Assembly: GCF_041902845.1 (NCBI RefSeq)
Contig: NZ_CP159486.1
Span: 1,364,001-1,428,000 of the forward strand
Origin: Limibacterium fermenti
GTDB lineage: Bacteria > Bacteroidota > Bacteroidia > Bacteroidales > Dysgonomonadaceae
DNA length: 64,000 bases
Reading direction: 5' to 3'
Numbering within the stretch: position 1 is the first letter of the stretch; every line of letters begins with the position of its first letter. The position numbers and the translations under genes were made by a program. The notes under the pieces are model-generated. The model ran no database searches. It worked only from the letters and a program-made list of their open reading frames with translations, and was not told where the DNA came from. Shown here one piece after another: positions 52,023 to 60,579 of this stretch.

Positions 52023-54023
52023 ATGCATGACTCTTTATTTTTGAAAAAAATATATCTATTCCTGTTTTGTTTGGCCCTGAGTGGCGCCGCGGTTTCCGCA
52101 CAGCAGGTGCCTTATGAAGTCGTTACAAACAATGGTCAGACATTCTATAAGTATACGGTGAAGCCGGGAGAAGGAGTGTATGCCGTAGCGCGTAATTTCT
52201 CGGTTTCCGTAGCCGATATTCTCCGGCATAATCCCGGGGCGAGTTCGGGTTTGCAAAACGGGCAGTACTTGCTTATTCCCGTTCGTGGAAATAGTCAACT
52301 TGTAAACACGACGGTTCCCATGCCGGGTTCTGTTCGGCAAGGACCTGTCGAGAATCAAAATAAGACATTTAAGCATACGGTTGTCAGGGGAGAAACGGTA
52401 TTCAGTCTTTCGCAGATGTATCATACTTCTGTTGAGGAGATTTATAATCTTAATCCCGGGTCAAAGGAAGGGATTGCCGAAGGGCAGGTGATAACGATCC
52501 CTCAGCGGCGTGTGATTAGTGAAGAGAAAGAAGAAAACTACCGTTACCATACGATTCTTCCGCAGGAAACGCTTTACTCTCTTGCCCGTACATATTCATT
52601 GAGTGCGGAAGATATTCTTCGGGCGAACCCCGGCCTTTCCGTGCAAACGTTCCGGATCGGCAAGACGATACGGATTCCTTTTTTCGAGTCGTATGAAACC
52701 GTCGTTCCTTATCATGACCAGGATACGACGCTCCGCCATAAAGTAGAAAGACGGGAAACGCTCTATAGTATTTCGCGGCAGTATAATCTTTCGGAAGAGG
52801 ATATACGCCAAGCCAATAACGGATTGGAGCAAGGGCTAAAAACCGGTATGGATTTGGTTATTCCCGTTAAGAAAGGAGCGCTGCGCAATGGCAGCACGGT
52901 TCAGGCTGAAAGTCAAGCAAACCGCCTGCTTGTTCCACCCCGGCCTTCTAAAGTTAACCGGATGAAAGTGGCTCTTCTCTTACCGTTTTTGGAGAAGAAT
53001 AACGATAATCGGCATTTGCGCTTTCAGGAATATTACGAAGGGTTTTTATTGGCTGTGGAAAAGATGAAAGAAGAAGGAGCGGATATCGAATTGTATGTGT
53101 TTGATATCGGTACGGAGAGCGACACCCGCAAGCTTACCAGTCTGCTTGAAACCCTCGAAATGCAATCGCTGCATTTAATGATCGGGGGCTTTTCGGATAA
53201 TCAGATCAAAATTCTTTCCGATTTTTCTAAAGCTCATAATATTAAGTATGTGGTTCCTTTGTCGCGAAGCAATGAAGTACTCAACAACGGCATGATTTTT
53301 CAAGTTAATTTTCAGCCTTCCTATAATTATACAAAAGCATCGCACGTGTTTATGCAGACTTATCCGGCAGCCAAGGTTCTTTTCGCCGCCGGGGAGAAGG
53401 ATGATAAAGCCGATTTTATTTCACAATTGCAAAGCGACTTAAAAGCCGATAAGCGTTCGTTTGTGAAGGTGGACGGCAGCAATTTGGAGACTGCTTTTCT
53501 CGCGCAGTTGGATCCTGCGAAGGACAATGTCGTTGTGCCGGCTTCGGGAGATTCCCCGTCGCTAAAACGGATGGTCGAGGCTCTAAAGAAAATAAAAGAG
53601 ACCCATCCTTCTTATACCGTCCGCTTGTTCGGCTATCCGGAATGGCAGACCTATGATGAAGAGCTTGTGAAGGATTATCATTTGTTTGATACCCAGATTT
53701 TTTCGTCCTTTTATGTCAATGAACAGGATCCGGCGACCCGGGACTTTATGCAGAGCTTTAAAAAGTGGTATGATCGGGACCTCTTGAACACGTATCCCAA
53801 GTATGGTTTATTAGGTTACGATACCGGATTGTTTTTCTTGACGGCGTTAGCAAGATACGGGGTTAATTTTGAACAGTCTGTAGATCAAATCCGGGTAAAT
53901 ACCTTGCAGTTCCCGTTTTACTTTGAACGAGTCAATAATTGGGGCGGATTTATTAATACCGGATTATATCTGATTCATTACGACACCTCTAATTCGATTA
54001 CTAAAACAGATAAAAGTCGATGA
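52023..54023 (+). CDS. LysM-repeat protein with periplasmic binding-protein-like domain
   Basis: The 666-residue protein has a signal peptide (to about 26) and four LysM repeats at about 39-84, 115-158, 172-216 and 237-281, each with the pattern Y/F-V-x-G-E-T-L-Y-x-I-A-x-x-Y (for example TVKPGEGVYAVARNF, TVVRGETVFSLSQMY, KVERRETLYSISRQY) that binds peptidoglycan glycans. Residues 310-650 form a type I periplasmic-binding fold like amino-acid-binding proteins (MKVALLLPFLEKN, LMIGGFSDNQIKILSDFSK). It anchors a sensor or scaffold to the cell wall; no enzyme residues are seen. Its stop overlaps the next ATG by 4 bases. Confidence 0.88.
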   Translation: MHDSLFLKKIYLFLFCLALSGAAVSAQQVPYEVVTNNGQTFYKYTVKPGEGVYAVARNFSVSVADILRHNPGASSGLQNGQYLLIPVRGNSQLVNTTVPMPGSVRQGPVENQNKTFKHTVVRGETVFSLSQMYHTSVEEIYNLNPGSKEGIAEGQVITIPQRRVISEEKEENYRYHTILPQETLYSLARTYSLSAEDILRANPGLSVQTFRIGKTIRIPFFESYETVVPYHDQDTTLRHKVERRETLYSISRQYNLSEEDIRQANNGLEQGLKTGMDLVIPVKKGALRNGSTVQAESQANRLLVPPRPSKVNRMKVALLLPFLEKNNDNRHLRFQEYYEGFLLAVEKMKEEGADIELYVFDIGTESDTRKLTSLLETLEMQSLHLMIGGFSDNQIKILSDFSKAHNIKYVVPLSRSNEVLNNGMIFQVNFQPSYNYTKASHVFMQTYPAAKVLFAAGEKDDKADFISQLQSDLKADKRSFVKVDGSNLETAFLAQLDPAKDNVVVPASGDSPSLKRMVEALKKIKETHPSYTVRLFGYPEWQTYDEELVKDYHLFDTQIFSSFYVNEQDPATRDFMQSFKKWYDRDLLNTYPKYGLLGYDTGLFFLTALARYGVNFEQSVDQIRVNTLQFPFYFERVNNWGGFINTGLYLIHYDTSNSITKTDKSR

Positions 54024-54706
54024 AACGGTATGCGCTGATTGTTTTTCTCATCGGTCTGAACTTATCGGTTATGTATGGCCAGGCGAATAAGTTTAAAGGG
54101 GAGTTCTATGTCGGAGCCGGCGCAGGAGCGCTGGTTTCATCCGTCAGTTTTTCGCCCGGTGTGGCTCAGAGTTTCCATTTAGGAATGCACGCAGGGATAG
54201 CAGCCAAGTATATATCGGAGGAGCATTTGGGGGTTATTGCCGAAATTAACTTCGCCCAACGGGGATGGAAAGAAGACTATGATGCGGAAACCGGATTTTC
54301 GTATAACCGGACGATGAATTATGTGGAGATTCCCTTTTTATGGCATGTCTATTTTGGAAATAAAGTGCGGTTTATTTTTAATGCGGGGCCTCAGGTAAGC
54401 ATTCTATTCAATCATTCCTCAAGTATGAGCGAAGCGCTTGCGGCTGACGTGGAAACCCAAAAAAAAGCAAATCCGGACAATGCTTTTATCGGATTGCAAT
54501 ATGCCGATCCCGAAAGCCGGTTCGATTACGGATTGATAGGGGGCGTCGGGTTAGAATTGAGGACGGGGATCGGCGATTTTGATTTGGAAGGCCGTTATTA
54601 TTTTGGCCTTGCCGATTTTTTCCGTTATGAAAGCCGGAAAACGGATTTTTCGCGTGCCGCCCATCGCGTGATAGAAGCGAAGCTTACCTATTATATAAAA
54701 TTCTGA
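54020..54706 (+). CDS. outer membrane beta-barrel protein, PorT-like
   Basis: The 228-residue protein has a signal peptide (ending LSVMYGQ) and alternating beta strands (GEFYVGAGAGALVSSVSFSP, LGVIAEINFAQRGWKED, NYVEIPFLWHVYFGNKVRF, AGPQVSILF) of the PorT/OmpA-barrel group; it ends in LTYYIKF. PorT-type proteins support secretion or envelope assembly in Bacteroidota, but many relatives have no known role. Its start overlaps the stop of the LysM gene (ATGA), so the two are translationally coupled and probably act together at the envelope. Sixteen bases separate it from the next gene. Confidence 0.85.
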   Translation: MKRYALIVFLIGLNLSVMYGQANKFKGEFYVGAGAGALVSSVSFSPGVAQSFHLGMHAGIAAKYISEEHLGVIAEINFAQRGWKEDYDAETGFSYNRTMNYVEIPFLWHVYFGNKVRFIFNAGPQVSILFNHSSSMSEALAADVETQKKANPDNAFIGLQYADPESRFDYGLIGGVGLELRTGIGDFDLEGRYYFGLADFFRYESRKTDFSRAAHRVIEAKLTYYIKF

Positions 54707-54722
54707 TGAAGGAATCAATAGA

Positions 54723-55991
54723 ATGACGACTACTTGTGAGTATGAAATAATGGCGCCGGCAGGTTCCTACGACTCTCTCATGGCGGCTATCCAAGGCGGC
54801 GCCGACTCCGTTTACTTCGGCATCGAAGGATTGAATATGCGCGCCCGTTCTTCCAATAATTTTACGATAGACGATTTGCATGCCATCGCCCGTATATGCA
54901 GGGACAATCATATCAAGAGTTACCTCACGGTCAATACCATTATCTATGAGCAGGACATGGCGTTGATGCGCCGCATTGTCGATGCCGCCCGGGAGGCTCG
55001 CCTGACGGCTATTATCGCCGCCGACGTAGCCGTGCTGATGTATGCCCGGAGCATCGGGGTGGAAGTGCACTTATCGACCCAACTCAACATCACCAATACC
55101 GAAGCGTTGAAGTTTTACGCACAGTTTGCCGATGTCGTCGTGCTGGCCCGGGAGTTGAATCTGGAACAAGTGGCGGGTATTCATCGCGATATTGTCGAGC
55201 AGCAAATAAAAGGGCCGTCGGGCCGGTTGATTCGTATCGAGATGTTCGCCCATGGCGCATTGTGCATGGCGGTGTCGGGTAAATGTTATCTGAGCCTTCA
55301 CGAGAAGAGCCTTTCGGCCAACCGCGGCGCTTGCAACCAAATCTGCCGCCGCGCCTATACGGTAAAAGACAAAGACAGTGAAATCGAACTGGACATCGAT
55401 AACGAGTATATCATGTCGCCGAAAGATCTGAAAACAATTCATTTTATGAATAAGATGATGGACGCCGGCGTGCGGGTCTTTAAGATAGAAGGGCGGGCGC
55501 GGGGCCCCGAATATGTCCGTATCGTTACCTCATGCTATAAAGAGGCGGTGCAGGCGTATTGCGAAGACTCCTTTACGCAGGAAAAAATCGATTTGTGGAA
55601 TGAAAAGTTGGCGACTGTATTCAATCGCGGTTTTTGGGATGGTTATTATTTGGGCCAGCGGTTGGGAGAATGGACTCATCGTTACGGATCGGGAGCGACC
55701 AAAAGAAAAGTCTATGTCGGAAAGGTCCTTAAATATTTCGGAAATATTGGTGTCGCCGAATTCCTTATCGAAACCCAATCGGTAAACGAAGGCGACGAAC
55801 TGCTGATTACCGGTCCGACTACGGGAGCGGTGTTCGCCACGGCTCAAGATATCCGTGTCGATTTAGAAACCGTTGAAGAAGCGGTAAAGGGACAACATTT
55901 TTCCTTCAAGACTCCTGAGAAAGTTCGTCCCAACGATCAGTTGTATAAGATGGTTTGGGCTAACCGCAAGGGAACGGCGTACGCGGAATAG
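54723..55991 (+). CDS. U32-family peptidase / RNA-hydroxylation-type protein
   Basis: The 422-residue protein has the U32 signature EMFAHGALC (E-x-F-x2-G-A-L-C) and the flanking cysteines SGKCYLS and RGACNQICRR. It begins EIMAPAGSYDSLMAAIQGGA and has KDLKTIHFMNKMMDAGVRVF and FKIEGRARGPEYV. Family members in Escherichia coli (RlhA, TrhP) hydroxylate RNA bases with a likely iron-sulfur cofactor, although the family was named for collagenase. It is cytoplasmic. The gene is 16 bases downstream of the barrel gene. An RNA-modifying role is inferred from the family; peptidase activity cannot be excluded. Confidence 0.93.
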   Translation: MTTTCEYEIMAPAGSYDSLMAAIQGGADSVYFGIEGLNMRARSSNNFTIDDLHAIARICRDNHIKSYLTVNTIIYEQDMALMRRIVDAAREARLTAIIAADVAVLMYARSIGVEVHLSTQLNITNTEALKFYAQFADVVVLARELNLEQVAGIHRDIVEQQIKGPSGRLIRIEMFAHGALCMAVSGKCYLSLHEKSLSANRGACNQICRRAYTVKDKDSEIELDIDNEYIMSPKDLKTIHFMNKMMDAGVRVFKIEGRARGPEYVRIVTSCYKEAVQAYCEDSFTQEKIDLWNEKLATVFNRGFWDGYYLGQRLGEWTHRYGSGATKRKVYVGKVLKYFGNIGVAEFLIETQSVNEGDELLITGPTTGAVFATAQDIRVDLETVEEAVKGQHFSFKTPEKVRPNDQLYKMVWANRKGTAYAE

Positions 55992-56010
55992 AGTACCGGA
56001 GCATGCAAGT

Positions 56011-56241
56011 CGTTTGTGCGATGCTAACAGGCATTTTTTAATATCTGCAGCCGGTTTTTGTAGTATTGTGCGGCATTTTTGTCATTCATACATTCATTTT
56101 TGTCATCCATACACTCATTTTTGTATTGTATACATGTCGTTTTGTCATTTTTACATCGGTTTTTCTGTTTCAAACAGGTCATTATGTCGTTCTTATGCCG
56201 GTTTTTCTATATTGAATAGGCTATTTTGTCCTTCTTGCATC
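56011..56241 (+). repeat. tandem array, period 21 bp, upstream of the gene at 56551
   Basis: Eleven units in exact 21-base register without any insertion or deletion, unit starts 56011, 56032, 56053 and so on to 56221. Consensus around c-a-TTTTTgTc-a-T-tc-a-T-a-c-a-t. Since 21 is a multiple of three, both strands read as 7-residue repeats (FCHSYIH-type on plus, xCMDDKN-type on minus). I see no recognisable protein. Confidence 0.9.
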
Positions 56242-56292
56242 AAGAAAACACAGGATGTTGCGTCAAAAGTATGCCTCCCCCGCCTCTAACGG

Positions 56293-56373
56293 CTTTATCC
56301 CGTTGAACGAATCGGCCGGAGATGCGATTTTCGACCTGCATTTTTCGTGAAAAACATTTTTAACAGGATAAAG
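56293..56373. promoter_or_regulatory. long inverted repeat between the 21-bp array and the gene
   Basis: CTTTATCCcGTT (56293-56304) and AACaGGATAAAG (56362-56373) pair over 12 bases with one mismatch, 57 bases apart. This may form an RNA or DNA structure. Beyond it, to 56550, I see only A/T-rich sequence and a weak -7 motif TAAACTTG at about 56506. Confidence 0.4.
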
Positions 56374-56550
56374 GTTCTTCTTTCAGTCGGATATAACATT
56401 CATATCTACAGTTGATTAGTTTTTATTGACCATATTAATCTTAAAACAATTCAAAGCTTAACTTTGATTAACTTGTGGAAGTCATTACTCCGTAAATTAT
56501 TTCCTAAACTTGGGCGTTTTTAAATATAAACATATAAAAATAAATCCATT

Positions 56551-57216
56551 ATGAATACGAGAGATTCTAATTCACAAAGAATGGCTCGTAACGTGAAGGA
56601 AGTCCTCCACCAATACGAACCGGTTTGGAAGGAAAAACCAAGAGTAGCCAAGGAAGTAAACACATTCGACTCGGCTGTGGAAAAAATGGAGCCGCATGCC
56701 ATAGGCTCGCTTATCGTAACCAAAGGTTTCACGGATAATAAGGATGCCGTAGCCCTCGAGATGTACGCAGAGGCAGCGGCGATCGCCCGGAGGGTATCGA
56801 TCTATGCCCTCGATACCGGCGACTACGGATTGCACGACCAACTGCGGGTCAGCCGCGGGTTCCTCGTGAATATGGGAGAAGAAACAGCTTTCCACAAGGT
56901 CGAAGACATTTACAATCGCGTGTTGCCGTTGGTGCCGTTGTTGGTAGATTATGACGTTGACGAAACGAAAATGGCCGGTCTAAAAACGTTGATGGATTCG
57001 TATGAAGCGCTGACGGACAAACCCCGTAACCTGACCCTGGAACGCAAACGCCATAACCAGACCATTCCCGAAGTGAAGAAAGAACAACGTCAGAGTCTGT
57101 ACAAGCTCGACAGCCTGATGACGATGTTCGCCGGCACCGATTTTTACAGGGATTACAAGAACGCCCGCATCATTATCGACCGGGGCGGAAGTTCAAAGGA
57201 AGAAGAAAAGAAATAA
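56551..57216 (+). CDS. helical protein of a Bacteroidota family of unknown function
   Basis: The 221-residue protein has no signal and is almost wholly helical. It opens RMARNVKEVLHQYEPVWKEK, then shows SLIVTKGFTDNKDAVALEM, AEAAAIARRVSIYALDTGDY, RVSRGFLVNMGEETAFHKVE, KPRNLTLERKRHN and FYRDYKNARIIIDRGG near the end. I recall this pattern from a large Bacteroidota family annotated only as hypothetical. It ends in a charged tail (SSKEEEKK), parallel to the lysine tail of the DUF6261 protein at 36828. It too is preceded by a repeat array, with a 310-base gap. Function unknown. Confidence 0.75.
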   Translation: MNTRDSNSQRMARNVKEVLHQYEPVWKEKPRVAKEVNTFDSAVEKMEPHAIGSLIVTKGFTDNKDAVALEMYAEAAAIARRVSIYALDTGDYGLHDQLRVSRGFLVNMGEETAFHKVEDIYNRVLPLVPLLVDYDVDETKMAGLKTLMDSYEALTDKPRNLTLERKRHNQTIPEVKKEQRQSLYKLDSLMTMFAGTDFYRDYKNARIIIDRGGSSKEEEKK

Positions 57217-57249
57217 GGATATATTATAAGAAGAACCATATTTATAAAT

Positions 57250-57321
57250 ATGAAATCCGTCATTTATTTATTATCAATACCTCTTGGCATTATCCAATTA
57301 GGCAAAAACAACTTGGATTAG
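57250..57321 (+). CDS. short peptide ORF containing LGKNNLD, 23 codons
   Basis: ATG to TAG encodes MKSVIYLLSIPLGIIQLGKN plus NLD. It shares LGKNNLD with the peptide at 57495, and the DNA after its stop resembles the continuation of that peptide (DRSG-like) with a shift of one base. It may be a decayed copy of the same leader peptide. Confidence 0.35.
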   Translation: MKSVIYLLSIPLGIIQLGKNNLD

Positions 57322-57494
57322 CTAAGGCGTCTGCCGTTACTTCTCTTTATCTAAATCGACAGATGCCCATTACCTTGATATCTATATTCAGATTTTTAAG
57401 AGGAAAAATAACATACTTTCTGGTACTCCATATGTACAATTGAACGTAGTTTTCAGAAATACATAATCAAACCCTTATTAAAAAATATAACAAC

Positions 57495-57620
57495 ATGAAA
57501 TTAAACGGTTGTTCCGTATTTAGAACTCTTCCTACTTTCCGATTGGGTAAAAATAACTTGGATAGGTCAGGTGCCTACTGTATGTTTTACACTTTATCAA
57601 TAACTAAAATTATTCATTAA
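57495..57620 (+). CDS. short peptide ORF with LGKNNLDRSGAYC motif, 41 codons
   Basis: The 41-residue frame includes TFRLGKNNLDRSGAYCMFY. I recall similar RLGKNNxDRxGAYC peptides ahead of lipoprotein genes in Bacteroides, but not their function. Its TAA overlaps the ATG of the lipoprotein remnant at 57620 by one base (TAATG), so it would be a coupled leader peptide. No signal peptide is present. Confidence 0.5.
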   Translation: MKLNGCSVFRTLPTFRLGKNNLDRSGAYCMFYTLSITKIIH

Positions 57621-57739
57621 TGAGACAAACAAATCATATCCTATTTTTACTTTTACTCTTTCTTTTGTCCTGTGCAGGAAAAGCCGATAAAAACAATAAT
57701 CCGGCACAATACGATACGATTCCTGTCATAGCCAGTTGA
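57620..57739 (+). pseudogene. truncated lipoprotein, likely remnant of a six-bladed propeller lipoprotein
   Basis: Thirty-nine codons encode a lipoprotein signal (FLLSC then AGKADKNNN, lipobox C at about 18) and YDTIPVI before a stop. The start recalls Bacteroides six-bladed beta-propeller lipoproteins, of which only the signal remains. The DNA after it to 57854 shows no propeller sequence. It may instead be a functional short lipoprotein. Confidence 0.5.
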
Positions 57740-57854
57740 ATTATTGCAGAATCAGGGTTTTATTGTGAAACCGTTATAGAAATAAACAGTAATCTCGGTA
57801 ACATGAGAAAGCTGTTCTTAATAACACCTTCAGTAAAAAATAGCCTCGTGATTA

Positions 57855-57886
57855 TTTGAATAACCCGAAAAAAAGTGCCATATTTG
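57855..57886 (+). promoter_or_regulatory. consensus promoter for the patatin-amylase operon
   Basis: TTTG (57855-57858), a 20-base spacer and CATATTTG (57879-57886) match the consensus with one mismatch. It is 34 bases ahead of the ATG. Confidence 0.65.
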
Positions 57887-57920
57887 TAACGCTAAAATTA
57901 CTTGAAAATAAGGCGAAAAT

Positions 57921-58775
57921 ATGGCTGTGTTCCGTAATAAATATGACTACTATTTAGGTTACGCCTTGAGTGGAGGAGGAGCAAAAGGCTTTGCTCACTT
58001 AGGAGCCTTGAATGTACTGGAACAATACGGGTTGAAGCCCGACATCATTGCCGGGACCAGTGCCGGTGCGTTGGCCGGAGTGTTGTATGCCGACGGGTTT
58101 CATCCTCTTGAAATTTCCGATTTGTTCAAAGGCCGTGAGTTTCGTGAATTTATTGAATTCACGTTACCCAAAACCGGATTTTTTAAGAGTACCGGACTTT
58201 ATAAGTTCCTGAAAAGTAACCTCCGGGCGAAAACCTTTGAGCAGTTGCAAATTCCTTTTGTGGCTGTAGCTACGGACTGGAATAATGCCCGGAGCGTTGT
58301 TTTTTCGCAAGGTGATAATTTGGTGGAATCGGTTGTCGCGTCGTGCTCTGTGCCCATTGTCTTTCATCCGCAATATATCGATGGCGCAGCTTATGTAGAC
58401 GGAGGATTATTTAAAAACTTTCCTGTCTCGGTCATTCGCAAACAATGCAAATTCGTAATCGGAGTCAATGTGTCGCTCATGATTCCCCCCGCTGAAAAGA
58501 ATAATATACGGAAAATGGCCGAACGGACATTTAATCTGATGTCTAACGCGAATACCCTAATAGATAAAAAACTATGCGATATCTTGATTGAAACCCCGGG
58601 CGTGGAAAAATACACCATGTTCGATTTGAATAATATCGATACGATCTCAGAATTAGGGTATACCTGTGCAGCCCATACCATGGGCGAAGAAGCGTCGTTG
58701 AAAATCGTCAGGCGGTGCCTGCGGTATAAGGAATTCAGTGAAAAGATCATTCATTATATTAAACGGAATAATTAG
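57921..58775 (+). CDS. patatin-like phospholipase
   Basis: The 284-residue protein has the oxyanion motif LSGGGAKGFAHLG (17-29), the nucleophile in GTSAG (S47) and the dyad aspartate D160 in YVDGGLFKNFP. This is the bacterial RssA/YchK-like group without a signal peptide and without an outer-membrane barrel, so a cytoplasmic or membrane-associated acyl hydrolase. The substrate would be a phospholipid or lysophospholipid. Its stop is one base from the ATG of the amylase gene, so the two are co-translated; the metabolic link between them is not obvious. Length is normal. Confidence 0.92.
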   Translation: MAVFRNKYDYYLGYALSGGGAKGFAHLGALNVLEQYGLKPDIIAGTSAGALAGVLYADGFHPLEISDLFKGREFREFIEFTLPKTGFFKSTGLYKFLKSNLRAKTFEQLQIPFVAVATDWNNARSVVFSQGDNLVESVVASCSVPIVFHPQYIDGAAYVDGGLFKNFPVSVIRKQCKFVIGVNVSLMIPPAEKNNIRKMAERTFNLMSNANTLIDKKLCDILIETPGVEKYTMFDLNNIDTISELGYTCAAHTMGEEASLKIVRRCLRYKEFSEKIIHYIKRNN

Positions 58776-58776
58776 C

Positions 58777-60474
58777 ATGCAATCCCATAAAATAGTTATC
58801 TACCAAGTGTTGCCGAGATTGTTCGGAAACCGGACGGCAAACAATATCCAGAACGGAAGCATCGGGGAAAACGGATGTGGAAAGTTTAACGACTTCACCG
58901 ATACGGCGCTTCAAACTATCAAAGACGCCGGTTATACCCATGTGTGGTATATCGGTGTGCTGGCTCATGCTTCCATAACCGATTATACGCGTTACGGCAT
59001 TCCCGAACAATATCCTGAAATTATCAAAGGAAATGCCGGATCGCCGTATAGTATCCGCGATTATTATGATGTGGATCCCGATTTGGCGGTGCACGTGGAG
59101 AACCGTATGCAGGAATTCGAGGAGCTGGTAGATCGTACACACAAAGCCGGGTTGAAAGTTATTATCGATTTTGTACCGAATCATTTGGCCAGAAATTACC
59201 GATCGGTTAATAAACCTGCCGGTATCGAAGATTTTGGGGAACACGACGATCCGTCCGTCGCTTTTTCCCCTCAAAACAACTTTTATTATCTGCCCGGCGA
59301 AGCGTTGCACCTGCAAATAGCGCCGGCAAAACTCACGCATGCCCGGTATCACGAGGAGCCGGCAAAAGTAACCGGAAATGATTGCTTTACCAATAATCCG
59401 ACACAATATGATTGGTACGAAACAGTAAAGCTCAATTATGGAGTCGATTATCTGAACGGCCGCCAGACTTATTTTTCGCCGGTACCCGATACTTGGAAAA
59501 AGATGAAAGATATCTTGCTGTTTTGGGCTGCGAAACAAATCGACGGTTTCCGCTGCGATATGGCCGAGATGGTTCCTTTGGAATTCTGGCGGTGGGTTGT
59601 TCCGCAAATAAAAGAACAGTATCCCGGATTGCTTTTTATCGCCGAAATATATAATCCTTCCGGATACCGGGATTTCTTAGCCGATACGGTCTTCGATTAT
59701 CTTTATGATAAAGTCGGATTATATGACGTGCTCCGTGATGTGTCGTGCGGATATCGGCCGGCATCCGATATTACGTTTACGTTGAACAATGTAGGGGATA
59801 TACAGCATAAAATGTTGAATTTTATGGAAAACCACGATGAACAGCGTCTCGCCTCCGATTATTTTCTGAAGAGCGGCGACAAAGGAATTGCCGCCATGGT
59901 ATTAACGTCGTGCCTGAATGTAAATCCGGTTATGATTTATTTCGGACAAGAGTTAGGAGAAAGAGGTATGGATGAAGAGGGATATAGCGGTAAAAACGGC
60001 CGTACCACGATCTTTGACTATTGGTCGGTGGATACGGTGCGGCGATGGAACAATGGAGGCAAATGGAATGACGAGTTACTGACCGTGGAAGAAAAACGGT
60101 TGCAGCAGTTTTACTCCAAACTCATAAAAAGCTGCCATAACGAAAGGGCGCTTTCGCAGGGATTGTTTTATGACTTGATGCCGGCTAATTATGATAATCC
60201 CGATTTCGACTCGACCAAACAGTTCGCATTCCTTCGCAGCGACAAAAAAGAGTTAATCGTGGTCGTGGTCAATTTCGATAATCATGCCAAAGAGGTCTCC
60301 ATTCATATTCCTCCGCATGCTTATGCGTTCTTTGAGTTAAATCATTTACAAGGGGGAAAGGCGCGACCGTTATTTAGCGGAGATGGCGCGGAATTATTTT
60401 TCTCGCCGCAAGGCTCTCTCAAAGTGACTCTTGGAGCACACTCGGGAGAAGCGTATAAGATTTCTTCTTTGTAA
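58777..60474 (+). CDS. GH13 alpha-amylase-family enzyme
   Basis: The ATG at 58777 (565 residues) is chosen since an earlier in-frame ATG lies inside the patatin gene. The TIM barrel carries the four GH13 regions: DFVPNH (I), GFRCDMAE with nucleophile D261 (II), FIAEIY with acid E290 (III) and FMENHDE with D354 (IV). The C-terminal beta sandwich spans about 470-565. There is no signal peptide, so it acts inside the cell on maltodextrins or a storage glucan. It lacks starch-binding modules. It is co-translated with patatin. Exact specificity (alpha-amylase, glucosidase or trehalose-type) is unknown. Confidence 0.92.
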   Translation: MQSHKIVIYQVLPRLFGNRTANNIQNGSIGENGCGKFNDFTDTALQTIKDAGYTHVWYIGVLAHASITDYTRYGIPEQYPEIIKGNAGSPYSIRDYYDVDPDLAVHVENRMQEFEELVDRTHKAGLKVIIDFVPNHLARNYRSVNKPAGIEDFGEHDDPSVAFSPQNNFYYLPGEALHLQIAPAKLTHARYHEEPAKVTGNDCFTNNPTQYDWYETVKLNYGVDYLNGRQTYFSPVPDTWKKMKDILLFWAAKQIDGFRCDMAEMVPLEFWRWVVPQIKEQYPGLLFIAEIYNPSGYRDFLADTVFDYLYDKVGLYDVLRDVSCGYRPASDITFTLNNVGDIQHKMLNFMENHDEQRLASDYFLKSGDKGIAAMVLTSCLNVNPVMIYFGQELGERGMDEEGYSGKNGRTTIFDYWSVDTVRRWNNGGKWNDELLTVEEKRLQQFYSKLIKSCHNERALSQGLFYDLMPANYDNPDFDSTKQFAFLRSDKKELIVVVVNFDNHAKEVSIHIPPHAYAFFELNHLQGGKARPLFSGDGAELFFSPQGSLKVTLGAHSGEAYKISSL

Positions 60475-60500
60475 ACATTTTTTATTAGAAGTAGTTTTTG

Positions 60501-60508
60501 TACTTTTG
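60501..60508 (+). promoter_or_regulatory. -7 promoter element for prs
   Basis: TACTTTTG, 71 bases ahead of the ATG; T-rich sequence at -33 without a clear TTTG. Confidence 0.4.
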
Positions 60509-60579
60509 TGGCGAAAAATTCAATCAATAGAGAGTAGTCTTGTTCAAACAATATTAATTAAACTATAGTATAAAACAGC

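Noticed and set aside
56014..56289. 91-codon frame over the 21-bp array
   Set aside because: Open only since the period is a multiple of three; low-complexity peptide without leader or family resemblance. Kept as a repeat.
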